Assembly (NCBI GenBank): GCA_018901125.1
Contig: JAHIFE010000166.1
Span: 1 to 32,881 of the forward strand
DNA length: 32,881 nucleotides
Direction: 5' to 3'
DNA from: Pseudomonadota bacterium
GTDB taxonomy: Bacteria; Desulfobacterota; Desulfobacteria; Desulfobacterales; RPRI01
Shown here: positions 17,201 through 25,011 of the stretch, piece by piece
How positions within the stretch are numbered: the first letter of the stretch is position 1
Layout of the letters: every line of letters starts with the position of its first letter
The notes under the pieces: generated by a model
Database searches by the model: none
The model's input: only the letters and a program-made list of their open reading frames with translations
What the model was told of the DNA's origin: nothing
Made by a program: the position numbers and the translations under genes

Positions 17201-18408
17201 TTTTTAAGATATTCCACTCCTGAGAACTTTCCGTCTTTGGAAATAATCTTTGTAGGAGTTGCCAGAATATGAATTGTTATACCTTCTTGCTCAGCATCGT
17301 GAATCTCCTGCGGATTAGCCGGCATTTCAGCTTTGGTCCGCCGATATAGCATAATAACTTCTTTTGCGCCCATGCGAAGACAGCTGCGGGCTGCATCCAT
17401 GCCTGTATTTCCGTTACCAATTACTATAACCTTTTTTCCAACAGGCGGTGGATCTCCGGAAGCATTTCTAATAAGAAATTCAATTGCAGACATGACTCCA
17501 GGCAAATCTTCTCCTGATATTCCCAGTTTATATGAATTCCAGGCTCCTATAGCCAAATAAATTGCATCAAATCCCTCACTTTTAATTGAAGCCAGAGAAA
17601 AGTCTTTACCAAATTTTTTATTTACAATAACCTCTACGCCAAGGTCGAGAATCTCCTGTATTTCCAGATCAAGTACAGCCTTTGGAAGACGATATTCCGG
17701 TATTCCATATCTTAGCATGCCACCAAGTTTTGGCATGGCATCATAAATTGTTACGCTGTGTCCTTTAAGACGCAGATAATATGCAGCGGCAAGCCCGGAA
17801 GGTCCACCTCCTATTATAGCAACTCTTTTACCTGTATCTGCCGGTGCCGGTGGAGTTGCACTGATTCCGCGTTCAGCAGCATAGTCTGCAACATATCTCT
17901 TAAGGTCCTTAATATTAATAGCTTCCTCTACACAGGTGCGGCGGCATTCGTTTTCGCATGGATGCGGGCATACTCTTCCAAGAGTGGCGGCAAAAGGAGT
18001 CTTTTCTTTAATCAGTTTAAGTGCATCTATATATTCGCCTCTTTCAATATGAGCTACATATCCCTGAATATCCAGTTTACCGGGGCAAGTCATATGACAT
18101 GGCGCTACACAATCTCCGTAATGCTGTTCAAGAAGCAAAGAAAGAATGTTTTCCCGAAATTCCCTGATTGTTGAGGTATCAGTTTGAACTTCCATCCCCT
18201 CAGAAACCTTAAAAGAACAAGATGTCACCGGCCTTGGCTCTCCCTTGACTTCAACCACGCATATTCTGCAGGATTCTTCCGGTTTTAAAAGGGGATGATG
18301 ACAAAGAGTTGGTATAAAAATACCTTCCTGAGCAGCTGCCTGCAAAAGGGTATTTTCAGAATCCGTGGTAATAGTTCTACCGTTAATTGTAATAGACACT
18401 TTAGACAT
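14281..18408 (-). CDS. fdhA: Selenocysteine formate dehydrogenase alpha subunit fused to GltD-like FAD/NAD(P) module
   Basis: The reading frame is 1375 residues with TGA at 15916-15918 decoded as Sec831, in the family context DHCARL-U-HSSTVAGL. Order of parts: N-terminal [2Fe-2S] domain (C36, C47, C50, C64); GltD/NfnB-like region with Cys-rich linker (C100, C104, C108; C147, C151, C155, C159), FAD motif GGGPSG at 200 and NAD(P) motif GNGNTG at 331; two ferredoxin clusters (C626-C636, C669-C679); the Mo/W-bisPGD domain with its [4Fe-4S] site (C704, C707, C711, C739). It would oxidise formate to CO2 (or the reverse) and pass electrons to NAD(P) and/or ferredoxin. No signal peptide, so cytoplasmic. 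GGAG lies 6 bases before the ATG. Without Sec insertion the product would end as an 830-residue protein. A second relic of the same gene family lies upstream. Confidence 0.92.
15885..15905 (-). promoter_or_regulatory. SECIS hairpin directing selenocysteine insertion
   Basis: Ten bases after the TGA the mRNA can form an 8-bp stem (CTGTGGCC with GGCCGCAG, one G-U pair) closed by the loop GGTCT. This matches E. coli fdhF, where the GGUC loop is bound by SelB. Stem, loop sequence and distance all agree. Confidence 0.88.
15916..15918 (-). other. Selenocysteine codon (in-frame TGA) of fdhA
   Basis: TGA follows DHCARL and precedes HSSTVAGL, the exact place of the Mo/W-ligating Sec or Cys in formate dehydrogenases. 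The frame continues unbroken for 544 more codons. Confidence 0.93.
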
Positions 18409-18430
18409 ACATTACTCCACTATCGGTATT

Positions 18431-18459
18431 ATTATATTATTGTTTGAAGTTTTCTGAAG
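18431..18459 (-). promoter_or_regulatory. Possible sigma-70-type promoter of fdhA
   Basis: A perfect -10 TATAAT (18431-18436) lies 17 bases from a weak -35 CTTCAG (18454-18459), about 25 bp before the start codon. The region is very AT-rich, so chance matches are likely. Confidence 0.35.
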
Positions 18460-18894
18460 TAAAACTGCTGGCAACGCATCTGCTGTTTGTGTGCTTCAGT
18501 TTTTTATCATTAATTGAAGCTATATATGTCAAAATTTGGTCAAACAAGTCAAGAAAAAACAAGCTTATTATTGAAAAATATTGAATTTATCTAATACTTT
18601 ACATATGACATAAATGTCATATGATGATTATTTAATTAATCAAATTATTATTACAAATACTTATTTATTTTTGGCAATAATTCAAAAGGTTAATTTCGAG
18701 AAAGCTTGAAACATAGGTATAAAAGTATAAAAATAACAATTTAATAAGAAAATATATTATTATTTTGTAAACATAATTATTAGAAAATATTGGATGGGCA
18801 TTAAATACCGGCGGGAATGGTATTAAAATACTACGTCTAATTTTTGTGTAATTTTCGCATCGACTTTTATTAATAATAAATTATTAATAAATCA
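18460..18894. other. AT-rich upstream region of fdhA, no gene seen
   Basis: No open frame of interest on either strand. It contains the palindrome at 18602-18623 and many A/T runs. Its length and lack of coding suggest that fdhA is controlled separately from the upstream nuo genes. Confidence 0.5.
18602..18623. promoter_or_regulatory. Perfect 22-bp palindrome, candidate operator for fdhA
   Basis: Arms CATATGACAT and ATGTCATATG are exact complements around AA, centred about 205 bp before the fdhA start. The core TGACAT-AA-ATGTCA has the symmetry of a dimeric regulator site. It resembles CRP/FNR-family spacing only loosely, so the regulator is not identified. Confidence 0.45.
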
Positions 18895-19075
18895 TCATGC
18901 TGCTTTTAACATCTTTACTGCACATACTTTTTACTCAGGTATCTTTGATCCAGAATCAAGGGCAGGATTTTACAATTTGCTAACAACATATAATGTGAAA
19001 AAGAAATTGAATAAATACTTTTCGTTCAACTGCAGATGTGAATATCTTTATTTTTTGGAAGATATTAATGCAGAA
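18895..19075 (-). pseudogene. 3' relic of a second formate dehydrogenase alpha gene
   Basis: The minus strand aligns by eye along ~180 bp with the last ~55 codons of the intact fdhA (14281-14450). The upstream part reads KIKIFTSAVERKVFIQF against KIKISTTAVDGTVFIPF in fdhA. After a frameshift, NPALDSGSKIPE-stop-KVCAVKMLKAA matches NAALDPVSKIPEYKVCAVKLSKAA. Stops and a frameshift show it is dead, and everything 5' of it is deleted. It begins about 10 bp after the small ferredoxin gene's stop, so an fdhA paralogue once followed directly in the nuo-linked operon. Confidence 0.85.
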
Positions 19076-19083
19076 TTATTAAT

Positions 19084-19269
19084 TTATACCTCAGTTACCT
19101 TAATCGCAAGAAATTCGCAAACCTGAACACAGCTTTCACAGCCCAGACAATCATCCGGTCTCACGGGTGAGGCCTTACCATTATTTAGTTGCAAAACATC
19201 TACCGGGCAGACCTCTATACATTCCTCATCCCCTACGCATTTATCCGGGTCCACTTCAACTTTAAACAT
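19084..19269 (-). CDS. Small ferredoxin with an Asp-ligand variant cluster
   Basis: A 61-residue soluble ferredoxin. The second motif is regular: C41-x2-C44-x2-C47-x3-C51, with Glu rather than Pro after the last Cys. In the first motif, C11-x2-D14-x2-C17-x3-C21-Pro, the second Cys is Asp. In Pyrococcus furiosus and Desulfovibrio africanus ferredoxin III, an Asp at this place goes with a labile or interconverting [3Fe-4S]/[4Fe-4S] cluster. The frame is open to a GTG at 19308, but the ATG at 19269 gives the normal ferredoxin N-terminus (MFKVEVDPDKC). It follows the NuoEF-like gene in an apparent operon and is the best candidate carrier between that module, formate dehydrogenase and the Nuo complex. 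Confidence 0.85.
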   Translation of the reverse strand: MFKVEVDPDKCVGDEECIEVCPVDVLQLNNGKASPVRPDDCLGCESCVQVCEFLAIKVTEV

Positions 19270-19339
19270 ATCTTTTCTCTTTTCCGTATCAAACTTTGTT
19301 ACCACCACAATATTAAAGGTGGCATATCTTATTTATTTT

Positions 19340-20068
19340 TTAAAATTTACAAACTCCCAACCGGCATTGCTTCTCTTTTATATGCGTTTCAAATTCTTCC
19401 TTAAAATTTGATATGATAGCCAAAATTATTTTTGATACTTTTCCGGCAAAAGCACAATATGCTGCCTGATCAGTAAGACGAATCAAAGTTTCCATCTGCA
19501 TTAATGCATTACCAGGTGACTTACCACTGGCAACTCCTGAAATCAGTTCTATAAGACGCTGAATTCCCAAACGACATGGAGTGCATTTACCGCAAGACTC
19601 ATTAGCATGAAACTTAATAAGATATTCTGCAATCTGAACCATACAAACAGTAGGCTCCATGGTCATAATACATCCGCTTACTTTATCCCAGATTAAATCG
19701 CCACGTATGGTCTGCAGTGAATTTACACATAATATAGGAAATAATATTTTTTTGTTCCCTATTGTTTCCTTTATAATTAAAGATATATGAACATCCTTGA
19801 CTTTATGATAAAAAAGGCCAAGGTGTGGCAGGCTAACATAAGGACCATTATTACATTTGCCGCTACAACCGCATTTTGCAGGTTCTATAGCCACTGGAAT
19901 ATTTTGACGTTGGGATTCTGCAATCAGTCCCTTATAAATACTTTCGCCACCACAAGTATTCGAGGTTTTCCCAACTCCACATACCGTTATCCTTGGCAAA
20001 TTACCTGCAATACCAAGCATATCTTGAGCCGGAGAGGTTTGAATACAATTTGAAGTTACTGCCGACAT
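19340..20068 (-). CDS. NuoE/NuoF (HydB/HndC)-type protein lacking the NADH/FMN core
   Basis: A 242-residue protein built from the two ends of a fused NuoEF/HydB protein. Residues ~25-110 are a thioredoxin-like [2Fe-2S] domain (C30, C39, C66/C68, C72; KCNNGPYVSL). Residues ~130-240 are the NuoF C-terminus: MEPTVCMVQIAEYL, the [4Fe-4S] motif ESCGKCTPC (C159, C162, C165) with its fourth ligand C205, and the tail ending CRLGVCKF. The ~330 residues that bind NADH and FMN are missing, without any stop in the frame. It is 14 bp after nuoN with a good ACGGAGT before the ATG. It could be an electron-wire protein left after an in-frame deletion, or an expressed relic. It cannot oxidise NADH by the normal mechanism. 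Confidence 0.82.
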   Translation of the reverse strand: MSAVTSNCIQTSPAQDMLGIAGNLPRITVCGVGKTSNTCGGESIYKGLIAESQRQNIPVAIEPAKCGCSGKCNNGPYVSLPHLGLFYHKVKDVHISLIIKETIGNKKILFPILCVNSLQTIRGDLIWDKVSGCIMTMEPTVCMVQIAEYLIKFHANESCGKCTPCRLGIQRLIELISGVASGKSPGNALMQMETLIRLTDQAAYCAFAGKVSKIILAIISNFKEEFETHIKEKQCRLGVCKF

Positions 20069-20082
20069 TTATATTTACTCCG

Positions 20083-21501
20083 TTACAATTTTATCGTTTC
20101 ACAGGCTGTACGAGCAAATTCTATAAACTTGGCCGGTAAAACACCTAATAGGATAATAGCTATAATTAAGCCGTAATTCAATAATCTGCTTGAAAAGCTT
20201 ACCGACACTGCTGGTAAACCATCTGGGTCCTGTCCATATGCAGAACGAACAATATTAAGATAATAATAAATGGAAATAGCCGTATTAACAGCAGCTATTA
20301 TAATCAATGCAAGATGCCCTTCTTTTAAAGCCGCAATAAAAAGGAAAAACTTTCCTGTAAATCCAGCTGTAGGAGGAATCCCAGCCAATCCAAAAAAACC
20401 AACCGCTAGAGTAAATGCCAATAAAGGCGATCGTTTATAAAGACCAGAAATGTCACTTATAGTAACATTCTCACCTTCCTTTGATACAGTTGATATAACA
20501 AGAAAGCATGCAAGGTTCATAAGCATATAAGCAGTTATATGGAACATAACAGCAGAATAACCATCAACCTTAAGAGTTAAAATACCAAGCAGGATATAAC
20601 CTGCATGGGCAATGCTGGAATAAGCAAGAAGCCTTTTTAAGTCCTTTTGAACCAGTGCCGCAATGTTGCCAAAAGTCATTGAAACAGCAGCAATAACAAC
20701 TAAAACCTGAACAAGGTCAACAGATCCGGGAGGGGCTAAATTTACAATTCTTATAAGTAAAGCGGCTGCTGCAATCTTTGGCATAGTTGCAATAAATGAA
20801 ACAGTTTCATTAGCAGTACCTTCATATATATCAGGAGTCCAGAAATGAAATGGAACAACTGAAAGTTTATAGAAAAATCCGCAAAGAATTAATAGAATAC
20901 CAACTATTCCTACCGGCTGCCCTATAAGTTCAGGCATTTTATTCATAATTTCCGAAAGATAGGTAGACTGAGTGAGTCCAAAAATGTAACTCATCCCAAA
21001 AAGCATAATACCAGTGGCTGCTGCACCAAATATAATATATTTTACAGCTGCTTCAATTCTTCCATGACTTATATCTTTACTTATTGGTATAAGAATATAA
21101 AGCGAATATGATGACAACTCCATTGATATAAGAATTGTTATCAGTTCCACACTGCTTACCATAAGCATCAAACCCAAGGCACTTACACAAAGAAACATAA
21201 AAAACTCTGGCTGAAGCCTCTCTTCTATGCTCTTGTTCTTTCTGCAAAGTATTACTATCAAGAAGAGCCCAACACTGAGAAGAAGTTTAAATGTCTGTGA
21301 AAAAAGATCAACCCTGTATGCCTGGTAGAAGAGATCTCCCGTCATATTTAAGGTATAAAGATTAATGAATACTCCGATGCCGGTAAGAAATACAGCTATA
21401 CCCTGATTTAATTGGGCAGATGATTTCCATAAAGATTGGCAGAAAAAAGCCAGTGCCATCAAGAGCAGATAGGTTTCCGGCAGAAATAATACAACATCCA
21501 T
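20083..21501 (-). CDS. nuoN: Complex I membrane subunit NuoN
   Basis: A 472-residue polytopic membrane protein, one of the antiporter-like proton channels of the complex I membrane arm, normally next to NuoK. Visible elements are the TM5 Glu (ISMELSSYSLY), TM7 Lys (FFYKLSVVPFHFWTPDIYEG), TM8 Lys (TMPKIAAAALL) and TM12 Lys (GIPPTAGFTGKFF), all needed for proton transfer in known NuoN. The last of the canonical nuo genes in the cluster; 135 bp separate it from nuoM and only 14 bp from the following NuoEF-like gene. GAGGAAT lies upstream of the ATG. Confidence 0.95.
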   Translation of the reverse strand: MDVVLFLPETYLLLMALAFFCQSLWKSSAQLNQGIAVFLTGIGVFINLYTLNMTGDLFYQAYRVDLFSQTFKLLLSVGLFLIVILCRKNKSIEERLQPEFFMFLCVSALGLMLMVSSVELITILISMELSSYSLYILIPISKDISHGRIEAAVKYIIFGAAATGIMLFGMSYIFGLTQSTYLSEIMNKMPELIGQPVGIVGILLILCGFFYKLSVVPFHFWTPDIYEGTANETVSFIATMPKIAAAALLIRIVNLAPPGSVDLVQVLVVIAAVSMTFGNIAALVQKDLKRLLAYSSIAHAGYILLGILTLKVDGYSAVMFHITAYMLMNLACFLVISTVSKEGENVTISDISGLYKRSPLLAFTLAVGFFGLAGIPPTAGFTGKFFLFIAALKEGHLALIIIAAVNTAISIYYYLNIVRSAYGQDPDGLPAVSVSFSSRLLNYGLIIAIILLGVLPAKFIEFARTACETIKL

Positions 21502-21636
21502 TATTATTTATTCCTCAGAATCATTGAAATTGATAACTTAATAAGTCTCATTTAATTTATATTTTTCTTTATATGAGTTTATTATAATATATGTTAAAAT
21601 TAAAAAACTATCGGACAACATCTATAATTCATAATA

Positions 21637-23139
21637 CTATTTCACTAAAGCAACAGCACCGGCTGTTTGCAACTGATCCATAAGATGGCCGACGCTTGCA
21701 TGCATAACATCTAAAAAGGGCCCGGGAGCAAAACCAATCCATAATACAAATATTACAAGAGGAGTTAAATAAATAACCTCTCTTATATTCATGTCTGGAA
21801 AATTGATTTTTCCTTTTTTACCCCAGGCTATTCTCTGGAGTAAATGCAGCATATAGGCTGCAGCCAGAACAACTCCCGGTATGCTCAAAGCACCAATCAA
21901 TTTATGATCCGTAAACACTCCCAACAAAACCAGCAACTCTCCTACAAAACTGTTTGTACCTGGAAACGCCATTGAAGAAAGGCAGAAAAAACCAAAAAAA
22001 CCAATATAAATCGGCATAATCTTAGCTATACCGGAGTTATCTGCTATAAGGCGGCTGTGACTTCTCTCATAAATTATACCAACACATAAAAAGAGAGCGC
22101 CGGTAGTTATTCCATGATTTATCATCTGCAATATTGCCCCTTCGAGACCATATTTATTAAACAGAAATATCCCGAGGGTAACAAATCCCATATGCGCAAC
22201 ACTTGAATAAGCGATAAGTTTTTTCATATCACTTTGCCCAAGAGCAACATAACCTCCGTATACAATGGAACAAATAGAAATAATAAGAATATATGGAGCA
22301 AAATACATACTAGCATTCGGAGTTATTGGGAGACAAAATCTCAAAAATCCGTAAGTTCCCATTTTCAGTAATACACTTGCAAGCAAAACACTGCCTGCTG
22401 TAGGAGCTTGAACGTGTGCTGCCGGCAACCATGTATGAAATGGAGCCATTGGAACTTTAATGGCAAACGCAATCCCAAAAGCAAGAAATACCCAGAACTG
22501 AAAATTAAATGAAAATAAATGTGTCTGAGTCATTAATTCAGGAATGCAGAAAGTTCCTACCTTAAGATACAGGGCAATCATTGCAACTAAAAGGAAAACA
22601 CTACCCACCATCGTATAAATAAAAAACTTAATTGAAGCATAAACTTTTTCAGGACCACCCCAGACAGCAATCAGCAAATACATTGGGATCAGCATTGCTT
22701 CCCAGAAAATATAAAAAAGCACAAAATCAAGTGATGAAAAAATTCCCACGCATGCGCTTCCCATCAATAGAAGGCAAAAATGAAACTCTTTTACCCGCTT
22801 ATCTATATATTTCCACGATGCCAAAACACATATTGGGATAAGAAACGTACTCAAAAGCACTAGAAGCAAACTAATGCCATCTATTCCAAGAGTGTAATTA
22901 ATATTAAATGCCGGTATCCAGGCAGTATGCTCTCCAAATTGATATTTTGTAGTACTTGGATCAAAATTAAAATAAAGAGGCAATGAAAGCACAAAAACTG
23001 CAAGACTTACTAATAAAGTCCATATTCTTGCAACAGTCTCATTCCGGATCATAAAGAGCACAATGGCTCCGGCCAGGGGCGCAAATATTAAGACGCTCAA
23101 AATGGGATAATTAAGCTGATTGGGAATTAAAAAATCCAT
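21637..23139 (-). CDS. nuoM: Complex I membrane subunit NuoM
   Basis: A 500-residue, ~14-TM proton-pumping subunit. Key residues are present: TM5 Glu (FYIFWEAMLIPMYL), TM7 Lys (AFAIKVPMAPFHTWLP), TM8 Lys (ASVLLKMGTYGFL) and the NuoM-typical TM12 Glu (GTNSFVGELLVLLG), which separates it from NuoL and NuoN. The length is normal. It follows the second NuoL-like gene after a 102-bp gap with a small GC-rich hairpin and precedes nuoN. AGGAAA precedes the ATG. Confidence 0.95.
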   Translation of the reverse strand: MDFLIPNQLNYPILSVLIFAPLAGAIVLFMIRNETVARIWTLLVSLAVFVLSLPLYFNFDPSTTKYQFGEHTAWIPAFNINYTLGIDGISLLLVLLSTFLIPICVLASWKYIDKRVKEFHFCLLLMGSACVGIFSSLDFVLFYIFWEAMLIPMYLLIAVWGGPEKVYASIKFFIYTMVGSVFLLVAMIALYLKVGTFCIPELMTQTHLFSFNFQFWVFLAFGIAFAIKVPMAPFHTWLPAAHVQAPTAGSVLLASVLLKMGTYGFLRFCLPITPNASMYFAPYILIISICSIVYGGYVALGQSDMKKLIAYSSVAHMGFVTLGIFLFNKYGLEGAILQMINHGITTGALFLCVGIIYERSHSRLIADNSGIAKIMPIYIGFFGFFCLSSMAFPGTNSFVGELLVLLGVFTDHKLIGALSIPGVVLAAAYMLHLLQRIAWGKKGKINFPDMNIREVIYLTPLVIFVLWIGFAPGPFLDVMHASVGHLMDQLQTAGAVALVK

Positions 23140-23185
23140 TTATAATTATTTTCCTGAAGTAATTAAACCTGAAGGCTTCGTAATC

Positions 23186-23198
23186 CCGCCCGAGGCGG
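23186..23198. other. Short GC-rich hairpin between nuoL-like and nuoM genes
   Basis: CCGCC-CGA-GGCGG is a perfect 5-bp hairpin standing out in an AT-rich 102-bp spacer. It lacks a T-run, so it is more likely an mRNA processing or stability element than a terminator. Low certainty. Confidence 0.25.
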
Positions 23199-23241
23199 TT
23201 ATCATTTTAACTTCAAATAAATTCATCCGGTTTAGTGCTAA

Positions 23242-25011
23242 TTAAAAAAACCAGTGAACACCGACAATAACAAAAATTATTAAAATAGCCATGGCAAGAT
23301 AGTTTTGGAGATTTCCGGTTTGAACCCTTCGTGCTTTATCTCCTATCCATCTGGTTCCATATGCCACATTATCAACAACACCATCTATAGCCCATTTATC
23401 AAACCATGCAAAAAATCTTGCTACAGACATCATTAATATCTTAATACCGAAACTTTTATATACATTTCCCCAGGCAACATCAATCGACTGAATTATCTTT
23501 TGATCAAACCACATAAAAGCATTTAATATATTGCGATAGAACCAGTCAAAATCCAGATTGATTTTTCCTTCGGGCTGCAATCTTTTAAGAAGCAAGAAAA
23601 ACACAAGTCCTGTAAAAAGCAAAATCTGCATTGTTTCCGATAGATGAGGCATATTGTAAGGATGGAATTCAAGTGCTGCTTCTTTATATGGTAGCAATAC
23701 ATATAAAGCTTTCGGATATACACCAATAATAAAGCATAAAAATGCAGCTATTCCCATAGCCCAGAGCATATTTTTTGGTGGTTCTTTCGGCTTAAGCCCA
23801 CAATCCTTTCCGAAAAAAACAAAATAAGGCAGCTTTAAACCTACAGAAAGGAATGTACCAACAGCTGCCAATAACAAAAGCAACATCAAATATTGATGTC
23901 CTCCTTCAGCTGCACCTGCTATTACCATTGATTTGCTTACAAACCCGCTGAAAAGAGGAAATCCGGAAATTGAAATACCACCTACGATATAAAATATCAT
24001 TGTTAAAGGCATATACTTATAAAGACCGCCTAATTTATTCAATTTAGATGTTCCCGTCATCATTAATACAGACCCGGCACCCATAAAAAGCAGCGCCTTA
24101 TAAAGAATATGTGCATATGCATGTGCGCAGGCACCGTTTATTGCAAGTGCGCCTCCTATGCCAATTCCCGCAACCATGTATCCAACCTGGCTTATAATAT
24201 GGTATGCAAGAATACGCCGCATATCATTTTCGATGGTAGCGTAACATACTCCATATATAGTCATCACAGTACCCATAATCGCCAGAACATAAAATTCAGG
24301 AAATGCACGTGCTAATACATATACTGCTGTTTTGGTAGTAAAAGCACACATAAAAACAGCGCCTGTAACTGTAGCCTCAGGATATGCATCTGGAAGCCAG
24401 GCATGCAGTGGAAATACAGCAGCATTCAAAGCAAACCCGGCAAGAATCAGATATTCAGCAACTCCCGCATTTGCCGGTAATAGAGTTTCAAATGCTATAC
24501 TTCCTGTACTTTGATAATGAAGAAAAATCCCGCCAAGCAACAAAAGACCGCCAAAAATATGCATAAGAAGATATCGTTGACCAGCTTTTATTGAGGCAGG
24601 TTCACGTCTAAACCAAATTAAAAATGTAGATGCCAGAGCCATCATTTCCCAGAAGATGAAAACAGTAAGATAATCTCCTGCAAAGACAACCCCCAACGAA
24701 CCGCCAACATAAAAATAAGATGCTATATGCTGTGCATCTTCATCAACATGGATGCCAAAAAGCACTCCTATGAATGACATCAAAGTAAATACATGAGCAA
24801 AAACAATACTCAAGCTATCCACACGTCCTAAAACTATATCAAATTCCAAATATTTAAAGTGAGCATAAACCCCGGTCTTCATGGTAAGTACTGTGTAAAA
24901 AGCAATAAGAGGTAATACAAGAAGATAGATTTTTTTAAACTTACCCGGAATCAGCGGAATAAGTAATGCTCCAAAAATAAAGAATATCGCCGGATGAATG
25001 AAGTTATTCAT
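23242..25011 (-). CDS. NuoL/MrpD-like proton-conducting subunit with C-terminal extension
   Basis: A 589-residue polytopic membrane protein of the proton_antipo_M family. TM5 Glu (VFIFWEMMALAS), TM8 Lys (CAFTTKTAVYVLAR) and TM12 Lys (FPLFSGFVSKSM) are present, but the TM7 Lys seen in NuoL, NuoM, NuoN and MrpD is replaced by Asn (GFALNAAVFPLHAWLPDAYPEA). After ~TM14 comes a ~110-residue tail with a last TM (AMAILIIFVIVGVHWFF), loosely like the NuoL lateral-helix region. The start overlaps the preceding small membrane protein gene by 8 bp, with GAGG inside that gene as ribosome binding site. It is the likely NuoL counterpart or an extra pump module. Confidence 0.85.
   Translation of the reverse strand: MNNFIHPAIFFIFGALLIPLIPGKFKKIYLLVLPLIAFYTVLTMKTGVYAHFKYLEFDIVLGRVDSLSIVFAHVFTLMSFIGVLFGIHVDEDAQHIASYFYVGGSLGVVFAGDYLTVFIFWEMMALASTFLIWFRREPASIKAGQRYLLMHIFGGLLLLGGIFLHYQSTGSIAFETLLPANAGVAEYLILAGFALNAAVFPLHAWLPDAYPEATVTGAVFMCAFTTKTAVYVLARAFPEFYVLAIMGTVMTIYGVCYATIENDMRRILAYHIISQVGYMVAGIGIGGALAINGACAHAYAHILYKALLFMGAGSVLMMTGTSKLNKLGGLYKYMPLTMIFYIVGGISISGFPLFSGFVSKSMVIAGAAEGGHQYLMLLLLLAAVGTFLSVGLKLPYFVFFGKDCGLKPKEPPKNMLWAMGIAAFLCFIIGVYPKALYVLLPYKEAALEFHPYNMPHLSETMQILLFTGLVFFLLLKRLQPEGKINLDFDWFYRNILNAFMWFDQKIIQSIDVAWGNVYKSFGIKILMMSVARFFAWFDKWAIDGVVDNVAYGTRWIGDKARRVQTGNLQNYLAMAILIIFVIVGVHWFF

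Noticed and set aside
18409-18894. Molybdenum-cofactor riboswitch before fdhA
   Set aside because: The region is almost entirely A/T with no multi-helix structure of that type; only a DNA-style palindrome stands out.
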